From Gimesia fumaroli (lineage in GTDB: Bacteria > Planctomycetota > Planctomycetia > Planctomycetales > Planctomycetaceae), in NCBI RefSeq assembly GCF_007754425.1, contig NZ_CP037452.1:6179164-6243163 (forward strand): DNA of 64,000 nt, in the 5' to 3' direction. The notes under the pieces are model-generated. The model saw nothing but the letters and a program-made list of their open reading frames with translations. It ran no database searches and was not told the DNA's origin. Shown in pieces: positions 55,291 through 64,000 of this stretch. Every line of letters starts with the position of its first letter. The stretch's first letter is position 1. Position numbers and translations under genes: made by a program.

Positions 55291-56766
55291 ATGAAAGGCA
55301 TTTCAAACTCGCGAAACGGGAACGGGATCGCTGTGTTGACCATAATCTGCTGCCTGCTCTCTAGCGGTACTGGTTTTTCTGCAGCGTACGTGCGGGCAGA
55401 AGAAATACGCTCGCCCAACATCGTGATGATCATCTCAGACGATCAGACCTTCCGCGACTTTGGTTTCATGGGCAACAAAGAAATTCAAACGCCGCACATC
55501 GATCGACTGGCTCAGCAGTCGGCCCGCTATGTGAACGGGTATCTGCCGACGAGTGTCTGCAGCCCTTCGCTGGCGACGTTGTTGACGGGCCTGTATCCGC
55601 ACCAGAGCGGCATTCACTATAATCATCCGCCGCCGGGTAATGGTGCGTTTAACAAGATGACATCGCTGAAGGAATATGAAAGTACGCGCAGCAAGTCCTT
55701 TCGATTGATTCAAAACGTGGAGACGCTGCCCCGAATTCTGGCGGCACACGGTTATCGCTGCCTGCAAACGGGCAAATTCTGGGAAGGCCATTATCGCAAC
55801 GCCGGTTTTACAGAAGGCATGACGGTTTTCCAGCCGGTGCCCGGCCAGAGCTTTGGAGGCAATCGCAAGTTGGCCAACGGTGAACTCGCCGCACATGGAA
55901 ACGGGGACTGGGGCCTCAAGATCGGTCGTGAAACGATGCAGCCGATTTACGATTTCGTGCGCGACTGCGAACAGAAGTCAACTCCCTGGCTGGTCTGGTA
56001 TGCACCCTATCTGCCGCACCAGCCGCACGACTCGCCCAAGAAATATTTTGACCGGTATCGTGACAACCCGCGTGTTTCGAAAGAGGAAATCGCCTACTAT
56101 GCGAGTTGTTCGCAGTTCGATGATACCGTCGGCGAGCTGATTCAGTTCGTCGAACGGGAATCGGATGCCAGAAATACGCTGTTTCTGTTTGTGATTGATA
56201 ATGGCTGGACTCCGGGAACCCGGCCGATGCAGTATCGCGAGAATTATCATCACACGAAAGCAAGCAAGCGTTCGCCCTTTGAAGACGGGCTGCGTTCGCC
56301 GATCCTGATTCGCTGGGACGGAGTAACAAAACCGGCAACGCACACGGCACTTGTCAGCAGTGTGGATGTTGTGCCGACATTGCTGCATGCTGCCGGGCAG
56401 GGGAGTGCCGCACAAAAATTGCCGGGAGTAAATCTCTTGCCGTCCGCGAAAGGCGCAGCGAAACTACCTACAGACCGGGCCGTGTATGGTGAAATTTTTC
56501 CGGGAGATGCCAGTTCGCTGGGACATCCGGAGCAGGACGTGGCGCATCGCTGGATTCGCAAAGGGAATCTCAAACTAATCACCGCGCACAATGCGAATAC
56601 ACAGGGAAAGACCTGGAACGACTACACGCGCGGCGATGTCCTGTTTGATCTATCACAAGATCCCGAGGAAACGAAGAACTTAATGCACGATCCAAACCAG
56701 GCGGCTGCGCTGGCAGAACTCCGCACGCTGCTGAATGCATGGTGGAACCCCGAAGCCTCTGATTAA
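55291..56766 (+). CDS. Secreted sulfatase-fold protein with altered active-site motif (CSPSL)
   Basis: About 491 residues from ATG 55291, behind GGGAGAGGG; the frame is open from 55210. Signal peptide (VLTIICCLLSSGTGFSAAYVRA). NIVMIISDDQTFRDFGFMG gives the metal-binding DD. The formylglycine motif reads VCSPSLATLLTGLYPHQSG (~95), with Leu where nearly all sulfatases have Arg (C-x-P-x-R). QTGKFWEGHYR replaces the usual GKWHLG, a second deviation. VIDNGWTPGTRP stands for DNG. It may be a sulfatase with unusual chemistry, a phosphatase-like relative or inactive. It opens the sugar-acid cluster. Confidence 0.82.
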   Translation: MKGISNSRNGNGIAVLTIICCLLSSGTGFSAAYVRAEEIRSPNIVMIISDDQTFRDFGFMGNKEIQTPHIDRLAQQSARYVNGYLPTSVCSPSLATLLTGLYPHQSGIHYNHPPPGNGAFNKMTSLKEYESTRSKSFRLIQNVETLPRILAAHGYRCLQTGKFWEGHYRNAGFTEGMTVFQPVPGQSFGGNRKLANGELAAHGNGDWGLKIGRETMQPIYDFVRDCEQKSTPWLVWYAPYLPHQPHDSPKKYFDRYRDNPRVSKEEIAYYASCSQFDDTVGELIQFVERESDARNTLFLFVIDNGWTPGTRPMQYRENYHHTKASKRSPFEDGLRSPILIRWDGVTKPATHTALVSSVDVVPTLLHAAGQGSAAQKLPGVNLLPSAKGAAKLPTDRAVYGEIFPGDASSLGHPEQDVAHRWIRKGNLKLITAHNANTQGKTWNDYTRGDVLFDLSQDPEETKNLMHDPNQAAALAELRTLLNAWWNPEASD

Positions 56767-56776
56767 GCCTGTTTGT

Positions 56777-57445
56777 TTAGAGAATGCCGTACTTCGCGAA
56801 GGCTTCCGTGGCGGACATGCCTGCTTTAATGCTGTCGCGGAATGTGTTTTCTTCGTGCACTTTTTTCCAGGCAAGCTGAATCACTTCGGTTTCTACTTTC
56901 TGCGGGACAACGGCGATGCCATCGACGTCGGCAAACACCAGGTCGCCGGGAGAAAAGAGAACGCCGCCGATTTCTACCGGGACATCGATGTCAATGATCC
57001 GCTGGCGGTCTTTGCTGTCATAGGGTGAGGTTCCCACGGCCCAGACCGGGAAGGGCATGGCTCGCATCTGACGGACATCGCGGACGGCACCATCAATGAT
57101 CGCCCCCGTACAACCGTGGTGCTTGACCGCCGTTGAAAGCAATTCGCCCCAAATGCCGGATCGCATCGAGCCGCTGGCAGCCGCGATGAAGACTTCGTCG
57201 GCCTTGATCGAATCGACGGCTTTCAGCTCCAGTTCATACGGGCTGGGATCACTGTGGTACATGTCGGCCCAGAGACTGGTTTTGCAGCGTCCGACCACGA
57301 CTTCCTCGACCGTCATCGGCAATAACTCTTTGCGGGGCGACTGATTCGTCAGGCCGATGGAATCCAGGGCATCACAGATGATGGCGGAATGCAAAGATTG
57401 ACGCATCATATCCAGGGTGATTGTTTCCGGTTGGGATTGATTCAT
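56777..57445 (-). CDS. RraA family protein (HMG/CHA aldolase-like)
   Basis: 222 residues. GAIIDGAVRDVRQMRAMPFPVWAVG (~115) contains the GxxDGxxRD metal-site signature and PGDLVFADVDGIAVVPQ (~165) the second conserved block. RraA-fold enzymes cleave 4-hydroxy-2-oxo acids to pyruvate or oxaloacetate, or decarboxylate oxaloacetate. Here the setting among sugar-acid dehydratases favours aldolase cleavage of a keto acid. Just 17 bases separate it from the IclR gene upstream on the same strand. Confidence 0.87.
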   Translation of the reverse strand: MNQSQPETITLDMMRQSLHSAIICDALDSIGLTNQSPRKELLPMTVEEVVVGRCKTSLWADMYHSDPSPYELELKAVDSIKADEVFIAAASGSMRSGIWGELLSTAVKHHGCTGAIIDGAVRDVRQMRAMPFPVWAVGTSPYDSKDRQRIIDIDVPVEIGGVLFSPGDLVFADVDGIAVVPQKVETEVIQLAWKKVHEENTFRDSIKAGMSATEAFAKYGIL

Positions 57446-57462
57446 AATTCACTCACGCTCTG

Positions 57463-58209
57463 TTAAAGTTGGCTTGAAATCTGTTGGGCTGTTTTGATAA
57501 CCGCTTTGATAAATCGTTGTAACGCTTTCGCATCTGCACGGGCGGTCGGCACACTCAGGCTAATAGCGGCGACGATTTCGCCGTCCTCGTAAACGGGCGC
57601 CCCAATGCAGGTAACGCCGACATCGTTTTGATCCTGCTCGACCGCGTAGCCATCCTGTTGCGCGCGTTGATGAATCTTGCGGAGCTGTTTTTGATCGATC
57701 ACGGTTTCGCTCGTCCGGGCCACGAGCCGCGTGCGGGCAATTAAAGCGTCCCAGGCGGCATCACTCAATTCTGATGTGATAGCACGGCCCAACGAAGTGG
57801 AATAAAACGGGTCGGTACTGTTCGGCTCGACGATGCGTCGTAAGGGATGTGTACTTTCGATCACGCGCAGATAACGAACGTTGGTTCCCCGCAACACACC
57901 GAGATTGACGGTTTCCCCCGTTTCCTGATGCAAGACACGCAACGCGGGGTCGGCGATTTCCGTCAAGCGGTCTTCCATTTCGCCCAAAGCCAGGCGTCGC
58001 AACTTCGGCGTAATCTGGTAGACCCCTTTTTCGACGCGGCTCACGTAGCCCAACTCGATCAGCTCTCCGAGAATGCGATGCACGGTCGGTTTATGCAGGC
58101 CCAGTTCCTGGACGATTTCGAGCAACGTCAGCGCACCGCCCGAAGAAGCCAGCACTTCGAGAACATGCAGGGCTTTGCCGAGTGATGATGCTTCGATCGT
58201 GGAAGACAT
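57463..58209 (-). CDS. IclR family transcriptional regulator
   Basis: 248 residues from ATG 58209; the open frame continues ~190 codons upstream but that part has no family similarity and overlaps the divergent gene. N-terminal winged helix (LTLLEIVQELGLHKPTVHRILGELIELGYV, given here from conserved HTH residues) and the C-terminal effector domain (GVTCIGAPVYEDGEIVAAISLSVP). It probably senses a small acid and controls both the RraA gene and the divergent mlrC-type operon. Confidence 0.9.
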   Translation of the reverse strand: MSSTIEASSLGKALHVLEVLASSGGALTLLEIVQELGLHKPTVHRILGELIELGYVSRVEKGVYQITPKLRRLALGEMEDRLTEIADPALRVLHQETGETVNLGVLRGTNVRYLRVIESTHPLRRIVEPNSTDPFYSTSLGRAITSELSDAAWDALIARTRLVARTSETVIDQKQLRKIHQRAQQDGYAVEQDQNDVGVTCIGAPVYEDGEIVAAISLSVPTARADAKALQRFIKAVIKTAQQISSQL

Positions 58210-58282
58210 GCCGAATTTGATCCGCAAAAAGAGTGAAAAAAACGTTAATGTGACCGCTGCTTGCAACACACCATGCGTTTCA

Positions 58283-58310
58283 TTATAGTGAATACAACGT
58301 TCCACTATAA
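58283..58310. promoter_or_regulatory. Inverted repeat, candidate IclR operator
   Basis: TTATAGTG (58283-58290) and CACTATAA (58303-58310) are perfect complements with a 12-base centre, in the divergent region between the IclR gene and the MlrC gene (74 bases from the former, 46 from the latter). Confidence 0.55.
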
Positions 58311-58356
58311 GATATGGAGCTGAAGTTTTTTCACGTTTTTTACTGAGGGGCCTGTG

Positions 58357-59829
58357 ATGCGTGTCGGAATACTTGCTCTGCAACACGAATCCAATACGTT
58401 TATTCAATCGGCGACCATGCTGGCTGATTTTGAGCATGATGTGCTGGCAACCGGCGATGAGATTTATCCGATTTTCAAAGACTCGGCACATGAGATCGGC
58501 GGATTCTTCGCTGGCCTGGAGGAGACGGACCTCGAAGTGGTGCCGATTTTTGTCGCCCGTGCGCTGCCGGGAGGCACGATCACCGCGGAAACCGTTGAGA
58601 CGCTGATTCAAAAGATGCTGTACGCACTGCAGCAGGTGGGACCTCTGGACGGTTTGCTCGTGGCGCCGCATGGTGCAGGCGTCAGTGAAAACGAACGCGA
58701 CCTGGACGGGTACTGGCTGACATTGGTGCGTGAGCAGGTCGGACCGGAACTGCCCATTGTTTGTACGTTGGATGCGCATGCGAATGTTTCACAAGCGATG
58801 ATCGATGCCTGCGACGCAACGATTGTCTATCGGACGAATCCGCACATTGATCAGAAGGACCGGGGCATTGAAGCGGCGCGACTGATGCAGCGGATTCTGA
58901 AGGGAGAGGTCAAACCGACGCAAGCCGCCTGTTTTGTGCCGGTCGCGATTAATATTGAACGGCAGCATACCTCGTCCGAGCCGTGCGCGTCGTTATACAA
59001 ACAAGCGGATCAGATGCTGGAAGAACCAGGCGTGCTTTCCAACAGCGTGATTCTGGGCTTTCCTTATGCGGATGTCGCGGAGATGGGTTCCGGGTTTATT
59101 GTGGTGACGGATAATAACCCGGATCGTGCGCAAGAGCTGGCGAATCAACTGGGAGAAACATTAATCACGCGCCGCGAAGAATTTGTGGCGCACCTGACTG
59201 GCATTGAAGAGGCACTCGACCAGGCCCAGGAATTGGAAGGTCCGATCTGTTTTCTAGATATGGGAGACAACATCGGCGGCGGTTCTCCCGCGGATGGCAC
59301 GACCATTTTACATGCCATTCAGCAGCGTCAGGGACCGAGCAGCTTTGCCTGTCTGTACGATCCTGAAGCAGCCCAAACGGCGATTGCAGCCGGACCAGGA
59401 GCCACGTTATCGGGGCTGGCGATGGGAGGCAAGACCGATGACCAGCATGGGGCACCGCTGATTGCTAATGTGACGGTTGTCAGCGTGCACGATGGCAATT
59501 TCACGGAATCAGAGGTCCGTCATGGCGGTAAAACCGAATATCAGATGGGACCGACGGCGGTGGTGCAGACTGATTTTGGATTGACGATCATGCTCAACAG
59601 TCATCGCACGCCTCCTTTCAGTCTCGGGCAACTCACGTCTTGCGGAATTGAACCCGCCGATTATCATATTCTGGTCGCGAAGGGAGTGCAGGCTCCGCTG
59701 GCGGCTTACAAACCGGTCTGCCCGAATCTGATTCGTGTGAATACGCCGGGCGTGACTTCAGCCGACATGGAACAGTTTGAGTATCAGTATCGCAGAAAAC
59801 CTCTGTTTCCATTTGAATCGATCGACTAA
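58357..59829 (+). CDS. M81 family metallopeptidase-like protein (MlrC)
   Basis: 490 residues from ATG 58357 (GTG one codon earlier is also possible; GAGGGG precedes). RVGILALQHESNTF at the start, LLVAPHGAGVSE, TLDAHANVSQAMIDACDATIVYRTNPHIDQKDRG, and FLDMGDNIGGGSPADGT near 300 carry the conserved metal-site His and Asp residues of the MlrC family. Named for microcystin degradation, but in catabolic clusters they more likely hydrolyse small amides or lactam-like compounds. It is followed at 31 bases by the enolase-superfamily gene. Confidence 0.88.
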   Translation: MRVGILALQHESNTFIQSATMLADFEHDVLATGDEIYPIFKDSAHEIGGFFAGLEETDLEVVPIFVARALPGGTITAETVETLIQKMLYALQQVGPLDGLLVAPHGAGVSENERDLDGYWLTLVREQVGPELPIVCTLDAHANVSQAMIDACDATIVYRTNPHIDQKDRGIEAARLMQRILKGEVKPTQAACFVPVAINIERQHTSSEPCASLYKQADQMLEEPGVLSNSVILGFPYADVAEMGSGFIVVTDNNPDRAQELANQLGETLITRREEFVAHLTGIEEALDQAQELEGPICFLDMGDNIGGGSPADGTTILHAIQQRQGPSSFACLYDPEAAQTAIAAGPGATLSGLAMGGKTDDQHGAPLIANVTVVSVHDGNFTESEVRHGGKTEYQMGPTAVVQTDFGLTIMLNSHRTPPFSLGQLTSCGIEPADYHILVAKGVQAPLAAYKPVCPNLIRVNTPGVTSADMEQFEYQYRRKPLFPFESID

Positions 59830-59860
59830 CTTGAATCTCTTTCACACTAAAGGAAATCCC

Positions 59861-61078
59861 ATGCAGATCACAAAAATCGAAACTTCGATTGCGGAATCGA
59901 TCATGCCCGGTCTGCTACTGGTGCGGATTCATACCAGCGAAGGAATTGTCGGTTGTGGCGAAACCTATTACGCACCACATGCGGTCGCCGCCATGATTCA
60001 CGACTGGATGTCGCACTATCTGATGGGAAAGAACCCGCTTGATATCGAAGCGCACTGGCGGTTTCTTTATGAACGTGCCACGAATTTTGGTTCGCGGGGA
60101 ACCGAGCTGCGAGCGATTTCCGCCATCGATCTGGCGCTGTGGGATATCTTCGGACAGGTCACTGCTCAACCGGTGTGGCAGTTACTGGGGGGCTGCGTGC
60201 AGGAATCGATCCGCACGTATAACAGTTGTGGCGGTCCCTCTTATGGCGGCACAAGTGATTCCGAAAGCAAACATACCTGGCCCGGTCATGGCTGTGTGGG
60301 AAATCAGGGGCCGTTAAACGATTACTGGTCCGCCGTCAATTCGCCGGTCGCGCTGGCGGAATCGTTGATTGCGGAAGGTTACCAGGCACTGAAAGTCTGG
60401 ACGCTCGATTTCGCGGCGCATAAAACAAACGGGCCGCTGCATATTACTCATCAGGATATTACCAAGGCACTGGAGCCGTTTCAGAAAATCCGTGAAACGC
60501 TGGGCAACAACATCGAATTGATTATCGACGGTCACGGTTTTTTTCAACTCGCCCCGGCACTGCGGATCGCCAAGCGGCTACGCGAATATGATATTCTCTG
60601 GGCGGAAGATCTGCTGCGGGTGGATGGCGTGGATACGCTGAGTGATTTTCGCGACAAAGCCCAGATCCCACTGGCGGTCAGTGAGATGTTTAACGGCCCC
60701 GATGATTATCGGCTGGCACTCGAAAAGCGGGCCGCGGATTTTGTGATGATCGATCCGACGTGGGTCGGCGGGATCTCGCAAACCCGAAACATCACACGGC
60801 TGGCGCAGTTTTATAACATTCCCGTTGTGATGCATGACTGTACGGGACCGCTGACGCTGCTCTCGGGCGTGCATGTGGCGGCGTGTTCGAATAATGTGGC
60901 CTGGCAGGAAAGCTTAAGAGCGCACTTGCGAATCCTGTATCCACAATTGATCGACACACAAATCCAGGTGGACGACGGTCGGATTGTGATCCCCCAAACG
61001 CCGGGTCTGGGTGTGGCCTGGTTACCGGAATTGTTTCAGCCAGGGGAAAACCAGTACCGTATTACGGAACTCGCATAG
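59861..61078 (+). CDS. Mandelate racemase / muconate lactonizing family dehydratase
   Basis: 405 residues from ATG 59861 preceded by AAAGGAAAT; the frame start at 59777 lies inside mlrC and has no ribosome site. N-terminal lid (GLLLVRIHTSEGIVGCGETYY) and barrel with a catalytic Lys candidate in LKVWTLDFA, metal ligands Asp in LIIDGHGFF, Glu in WAEDLLR and Glu in AVSEMFNG, and His in VMHDCTGPL. These are sugar-acid dehydratases or racemases. The substrate is likely a uronic or aldonic acid, to judge from mannonate dehydratase nearby. Confidence 0.88.
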   Translation: MQITKIETSIAESIMPGLLLVRIHTSEGIVGCGETYYAPHAVAAMIHDWMSHYLMGKNPLDIEAHWRFLYERATNFGSRGTELRAISAIDLALWDIFGQVTAQPVWQLLGGCVQESIRTYNSCGGPSYGGTSDSESKHTWPGHGCVGNQGPLNDYWSAVNSPVALAESLIAEGYQALKVWTLDFAAHKTNGPLHITHQDITKALEPFQKIRETLGNNIELIIDGHGFFQLAPALRIAKRLREYDILWAEDLLRVDGVDTLSDFRDKAQIPLAVSEMFNGPDDYRLALEKRAADFVMIDPTWVGGISQTRNITRLAQFYNIPVVMHDCTGPLTLLSGVHVAACSNNVAWQESLRAHLRILYPQLIDTQIQVDDGRIVIPQTPGLGVAWLPELFQPGENQYRITELA

Positions 61079-61094
61079 TCGGCTCTCAAGAACG

Positions 61095-62792
61095 TTATTG
61101 CAGTCCGGTGATTTTTCCCTGTTCGTCAATGTCGATGCGTAATGCCGCAGGCTCGGAAGGGAGACCGGGCATCGTACGAATTTCGCCGCATAAGGCATAC
61201 AGAAACCCGGCACCGGCAGAGAGTTTCAAATCGCGCACGGGAAACGTGAAGCCCTGAGGGCGTCCCAATAACTTCGGATCGTGTGAAAGCGAATATTGGG
61301 TTTTCGCGACACAGACGGGCAACCTGCCATAACCGAGCTGTTCGTATTCCTGAATTTGCCGCTGGGCCTTGGGATCATATTCCACCGCTGCCGCACCGTA
61401 AATTTTAGTGGCAATCGTTTTGATTTTGTCTGCGATCGACATTTCGAGCGGATAGAGATATTGAAATTGATTCGGCTTGCCAGCCGCTTTCACGACGGCT
61501 TCAGCCAGTGCGATTGAGCCTTGTCCGCCTCGTGCAAATGCGTCAGTCACGACGGCCGCTGAGGCGCCCTGCTCCAGAGCAATCTGCTGAATTTCTGCGA
61601 GTTCCTTCTGGCTGTCATCGGGAAAGGCGTTGATGGCCACGACAGTGGGGAGGCCGTATTGGCAGATGATATCGAGGTGCGCTTTCAGATTCACGGCACC
61701 GGCGCGAATTGCATCCAGGTTTTCTTCCAGGAGTGCTGCAGGCAACGGTTTACCCGGATGAACTTCAAACAGACCGCTCTGCAGCTTCAATGCCCGGGCC
61801 GTGCAGACCAGGACTTCGGCGTCTGGTTTCAGACCGCTGCTACGACATTTGATATCGAAAAATTTTTCCGCACCGCAGTCAGCACCAAAACCGCTTTCGG
61901 TGACGACGTAATCGGCCAGACGGACAGCGATTTTGTCTGCCACGATGGAACTGTTGCCGTGGGCAATATTTCCGAAAGGGCCCGTGTGTACGAGAAACGG
62001 CGTCTGCTCGCAACTTTGTACCAGATTCGGCCGTAAGGCATCGACGAGAAGTGCCGCCATTGCACCGACACAACCTAACATTTCAACGGTGACCGGCTGC
62101 TTTTCATAAGTCATGCCGACCACGATGCGTCCCAGACGCTGCCTGAGATCTGCGAGATCGGTAGCCAGTGCAAGAATCGCCATGACTTCGGAAGCGGCCG
62201 ACAGTTCGAAGCCGGTTTCGCGTAAGGGAGCCTGGGGCACCTGATCCAGTCCGGTGATCACGTGCGCCAAACCACGATCGCATAAATCCAGGACGCGTTT
62301 CCAGGTGATGGTCGCGGGATTGATTTGCGGCGACTTTTTTCGCTTGAGATGATTATCAATAATGCTGGCCAGCAGATTGGTCGCCGCGGTCACCGCGTGC
62401 ATGTCGCCGGTGAAGTGCAGGTTGATGTCGGCCTGCGGTTCCAGAGTACACTTTCCCCCGCCGGCGCCACCCCCTTTGATACCGAATACCGGCGCTAACG
62501 AGGGTTCCCGCAATGTGCCGATGGTGGTGTGGCCCAGTTGAGACAACGCCATCGCCAGTCCGATCGCGGTCACGGTTTTGCCTTCTCCCAACGGGGTCGG
62601 GTTGATTGCGGTCACGCCGATATATTTTGCCTGGGAACGATCGTTGAGTCGTTCGGCGAGACCGTGAACCAGTTTGGCTTTATAGCGGCCATAAGGCTCA
62701 TAATCATTGCGGTTCAGCCTCAGTTGTTCCGCGATGGTATCGATTTCCTGCAATCCTGGATCACCGGTGACAGATTGACCTGGTTGATTCAT
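61095..62792 (-). CDS. fhs: Formate-tetrahydrofolate ligase
   Basis: 565 residues, full family length. P-loop-like TPLGEGKTVTAIGLAMAL (~68), GIKGGGAGGGKCTLEP, HLTGD-type INLHFTGDMHAVTAATNLL, and FGADCGAEKFFDIKCR (~300) are diagnostic. It joins formate to tetrahydrofolate with ATP, giving 10-formyl-THF. AGGA precedes the ATG at eight bases. It is convergent with the enolase-superfamily gene and divergent from mannonate dehydratase, so its place in the sugar-acid cluster may be accidental. Confidence 0.96.
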   Translation of the reverse strand: MNQPGQSVTGDPGLQEIDTIAEQLRLNRNDYEPYGRYKAKLVHGLAERLNDRSQAKYIGVTAINPTPLGEGKTVTAIGLAMALSQLGHTTIGTLREPSLAPVFGIKGGGAGGGKCTLEPQADINLHFTGDMHAVTAATNLLASIIDNHLKRKKSPQINPATITWKRVLDLCDRGLAHVITGLDQVPQAPLRETGFELSAASEVMAILALATDLADLRQRLGRIVVGMTYEKQPVTVEMLGCVGAMAALLVDALRPNLVQSCEQTPFLVHTGPFGNIAHGNSSIVADKIAVRLADYVVTESGFGADCGAEKFFDIKCRSSGLKPDAEVLVCTARALKLQSGLFEVHPGKPLPAALLEENLDAIRAGAVNLKAHLDIICQYGLPTVVAINAFPDDSQKELAEIQQIALEQGASAAVVTDAFARGGQGSIALAEAVVKAAGKPNQFQYLYPLEMSIADKIKTIATKIYGAAAVEYDPKAQRQIQEYEQLGYGRLPVCVAKTQYSLSHDPKLLGRPQGFTFPVRDLKLSAGAGFLYALCGEIRTMPGLPSEPAALRIDIDEQGKITGLQ

Positions 62793-63025
62793 GAGCGTCT
62801 TCCTGAGAGAATCTCGTCTGGTCGGTTCAAATCAGCGTACTATGAGGAAAATCGACTTTTCAAGTGAGTGAACTTCGAATTCTTTCCAGCAGTCATTGTG
62901 AAATTCAAAATAAATGTCCAGAATTTAAGGGTAAAAACGCTGTCCTGCAAGAAGCTGCAGGAATCGGGCTCAATGCGGCCGCGAATGCGATACCAATGAA
63001 TGAAGAAGAGGGAAAGAAACCAGCC

Positions 63026-63982
63026 ATGCAACTGACATCTGTGGTGACGCCGTTCACCGATGATAACCTGCGGCTACTTGCGCAAATTGGTGTGACGCAT
63101 GTGACAATTCGCTACCCGGGCAGGGGACTGGATCAATTGGAAGCGACGAAAGCACAAGTTGAATCGTCTGGCCTGCAGATCGCTGCCATTGAAGGGTATC
63201 TACCCATCGAGAACATCAAGCTGGGAAATGAACACTTCGATGCCGAGATCGAGGAGATGCGGGAACTGCTTTCAAATATGCAGACCGTTGGCATTCCGTT
63301 TGTCTGTTACAACTTTATGGCGGGTACCGACTGGGTACGAACCAAACTGGACGTGCGCGAACGGGGGGGCGCTCTGGTGACCGGCTTTGATGTAGAACAG
63401 GCTGAGCAGGCGGTTTCGCTGTCAGAAACGACACGGGAGAAAAATGAGTCTTCGATTACCGCTGATATACTCTGGATCAATCTGGAACGATTTCTCAACG
63501 AACTGATTCCCGTGGCAGAAGCGTGCGGCGTAACCCTGGCGATGCACCCTGATGATCCGCCCCTCGATTCCTTCATGGGAAAAGCTCGCATCATGAATTC
63601 GGTGGAGAGCTTTGAACGACTTGTCCATCTAAAACCAAGCCCCGCGAATGCCGTCTGTTTCTGTCAGGGAACGTTCGCGGAAATGGGGGTGGACATTCCG
63701 TCGACGATCGAGCGACTCGGCCCGCATATCAAATATGTGCATTTTCGTGATATCCAGGGAAACCGCGAACGATTTGTAGAAACGTTTCACGATAATGGGC
63801 CGACTGATATGTTTGCTGCGGTCAAAGCGTATCAGCAGATCGGCTTCACAGGCCCGATTCGCCCCGATCATGTGCCTCAACTGGTGGGTGAGGAAGCGGG
63901 AGAACCGGGATATACGATGCTGGGGCGGCTGCATGCATTTGGGTATCTTCAGGGCCTGATTGAGGCAGCGGGACACGACTGA
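63026..63982 (+). CDS. uxuA: Mannonate dehydratase
   Basis: 318 residues from ATG 63026, where family similarity starts (MQLTSVVTPFTDDNLRLLAQIG); the frame is open to 62864, but the 54 extra residues have no family features. Conserved: LAMHPDDPP with metal His (~173), AVCFCQGTFAEMG with metal Cys, YVHFRD and FVETFHDNGPTDMFAAVKA, and IRPDHVPQL near the end. It dehydrates D-mannonate to 2-keto-3-deoxygluconate in hexuronate breakdown. It is shorter than E. coli UxuA (~394) but like many other bacterial ones. Confidence 0.9.
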   Translation: MQLTSVVTPFTDDNLRLLAQIGVTHVTIRYPGRGLDQLEATKAQVESSGLQIAAIEGYLPIENIKLGNEHFDAEIEEMRELLSNMQTVGIPFVCYNFMAGTDWVRTKLDVRERGGALVTGFDVEQAEQAVSLSETTREKNESSITADILWINLERFLNELIPVAEACGVTLAMHPDDPPLDSFMGKARIMNSVESFERLVHLKPSPANAVCFCQGTFAEMGVDIPSTIERLGPHIKYVHFRDIQGNRERFVETFHDNGPTDMFAAVKAYQQIGFTGPIRPDHVPQLVGEEAGEPGYTMLGRLHAFGYLQGLIEAAGHD

Positions 63983-64000
63983 GAAGCCTAACTCCCCGCG

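Noticed and set aside
58210-58779. Upstream extension of the IclR frame by about 190 codons
   Set aside because: It overlaps the divergent MlrC gene, shows no family similarity and the normal IclR start is at 58209.
62864-63025. 54-residue N-terminal extension of mannonate dehydratase
   Set aside because: No family similarity or signal peptide; the family begins at MQLTSVVTPF.

Overview
The window looks like the chromosome of a planctomycete, most likely a Gimesia/Planctomyces-type marine species. This is inferred from content and not from a marker-gene search: four secreted sulfatases, two Tat-exported Gfo/Idh/MocA oxidoreductases, an LRR lipoprotein, a thioredoxin-NHL fusion protein, a C-terminal c-type cytochrome domain and an EF-hand-tailed efflux adaptor, in DNA of about even base composition by eye. 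No insertion sequence, phage gene, CRISPR array, rRNA or origin was seen. The only tRNA is tRNA-Asp(GTC).

Layout. 0-3.5 kb: the 3' end of polyphosphate kinase, a short structured transcript with a 13-codon Cys-rich ORF and a perfect terminator, a Tat-exported oxidoreductase (minus strand), a second small-RNA-like unit, and a receiver protein with Glu at the phosphoacceptor position. 3.6-11.3 kb: single metabolic genes on the plus strand (PIG-L deacetylase, DinB, truncated haemoglobin, HIT, Gfo/Idh, cupin, cytochrome c, glutamine-synthetase family, PilZ), with one minus-strand hydrolase-like gene. 11.4-14.7 kb: hybrid histidine kinase with CBS-like and HPt regions plus a REC/HD-GYP regulator, probably a c-di-GMP signalling pair. 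15-22.6 kb: LRR lipoprotein, Tat oxidoreductase, two divergent sulfatases and an esterase. 22.6-27.6 kb: copper/heavy-metal P1B ATPase, 2TM protein, thioredoxin-NHL protein. 27.8-35.1 kb: a five-gene minus-strand efflux operon, marR > TolC-like > adaptor > ABC ATPase > ABC permease. 35.3-43.9 kb: third sulfatase, small hypotheticals, TIM-barrel isomerase, S1 protein, an FGE-like protein lacking the catalytic cysteines, isochorismatase and class V aminotransferase. 44-52.3 kb: tRNA-Asp, poorly known membrane and secreted proteins, a short pyruvate-kinase-like enzyme, SDR. 52.3-55 kb: type II NADH dehydrogenase and an HPPD-like VOC protein. 55-64 kb: a sugar-acid type catabolic cluster (sulfatase with an altered active-site motif, RraA, IclR, MlrC, enolase-superfamily dehydratase, formate-THF ligase, mannonate dehydratase).

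How the genes fit together. The sulfatases, exported oxidoreductases, esterase and the 55-64 kb cluster fit a life based on sulfated and uronic-acid-containing polysaccharides. The MarR/efflux operon and the IclR/MlrC intergenic region each carry a clear inverted repeat that could be the regulator's operator. The strongest candidates for something undescribed are the structured RNA/micro-ORF at about 600-795 and the small transcription unit at about 2572-2723. Next come the deviant members of known families: the Glu receiver, the CxPxL sulfatase, the Cys-less FGE paralogue, the pyruvate kinase without C-terminal domain, and the EF-hand efflux adaptor.
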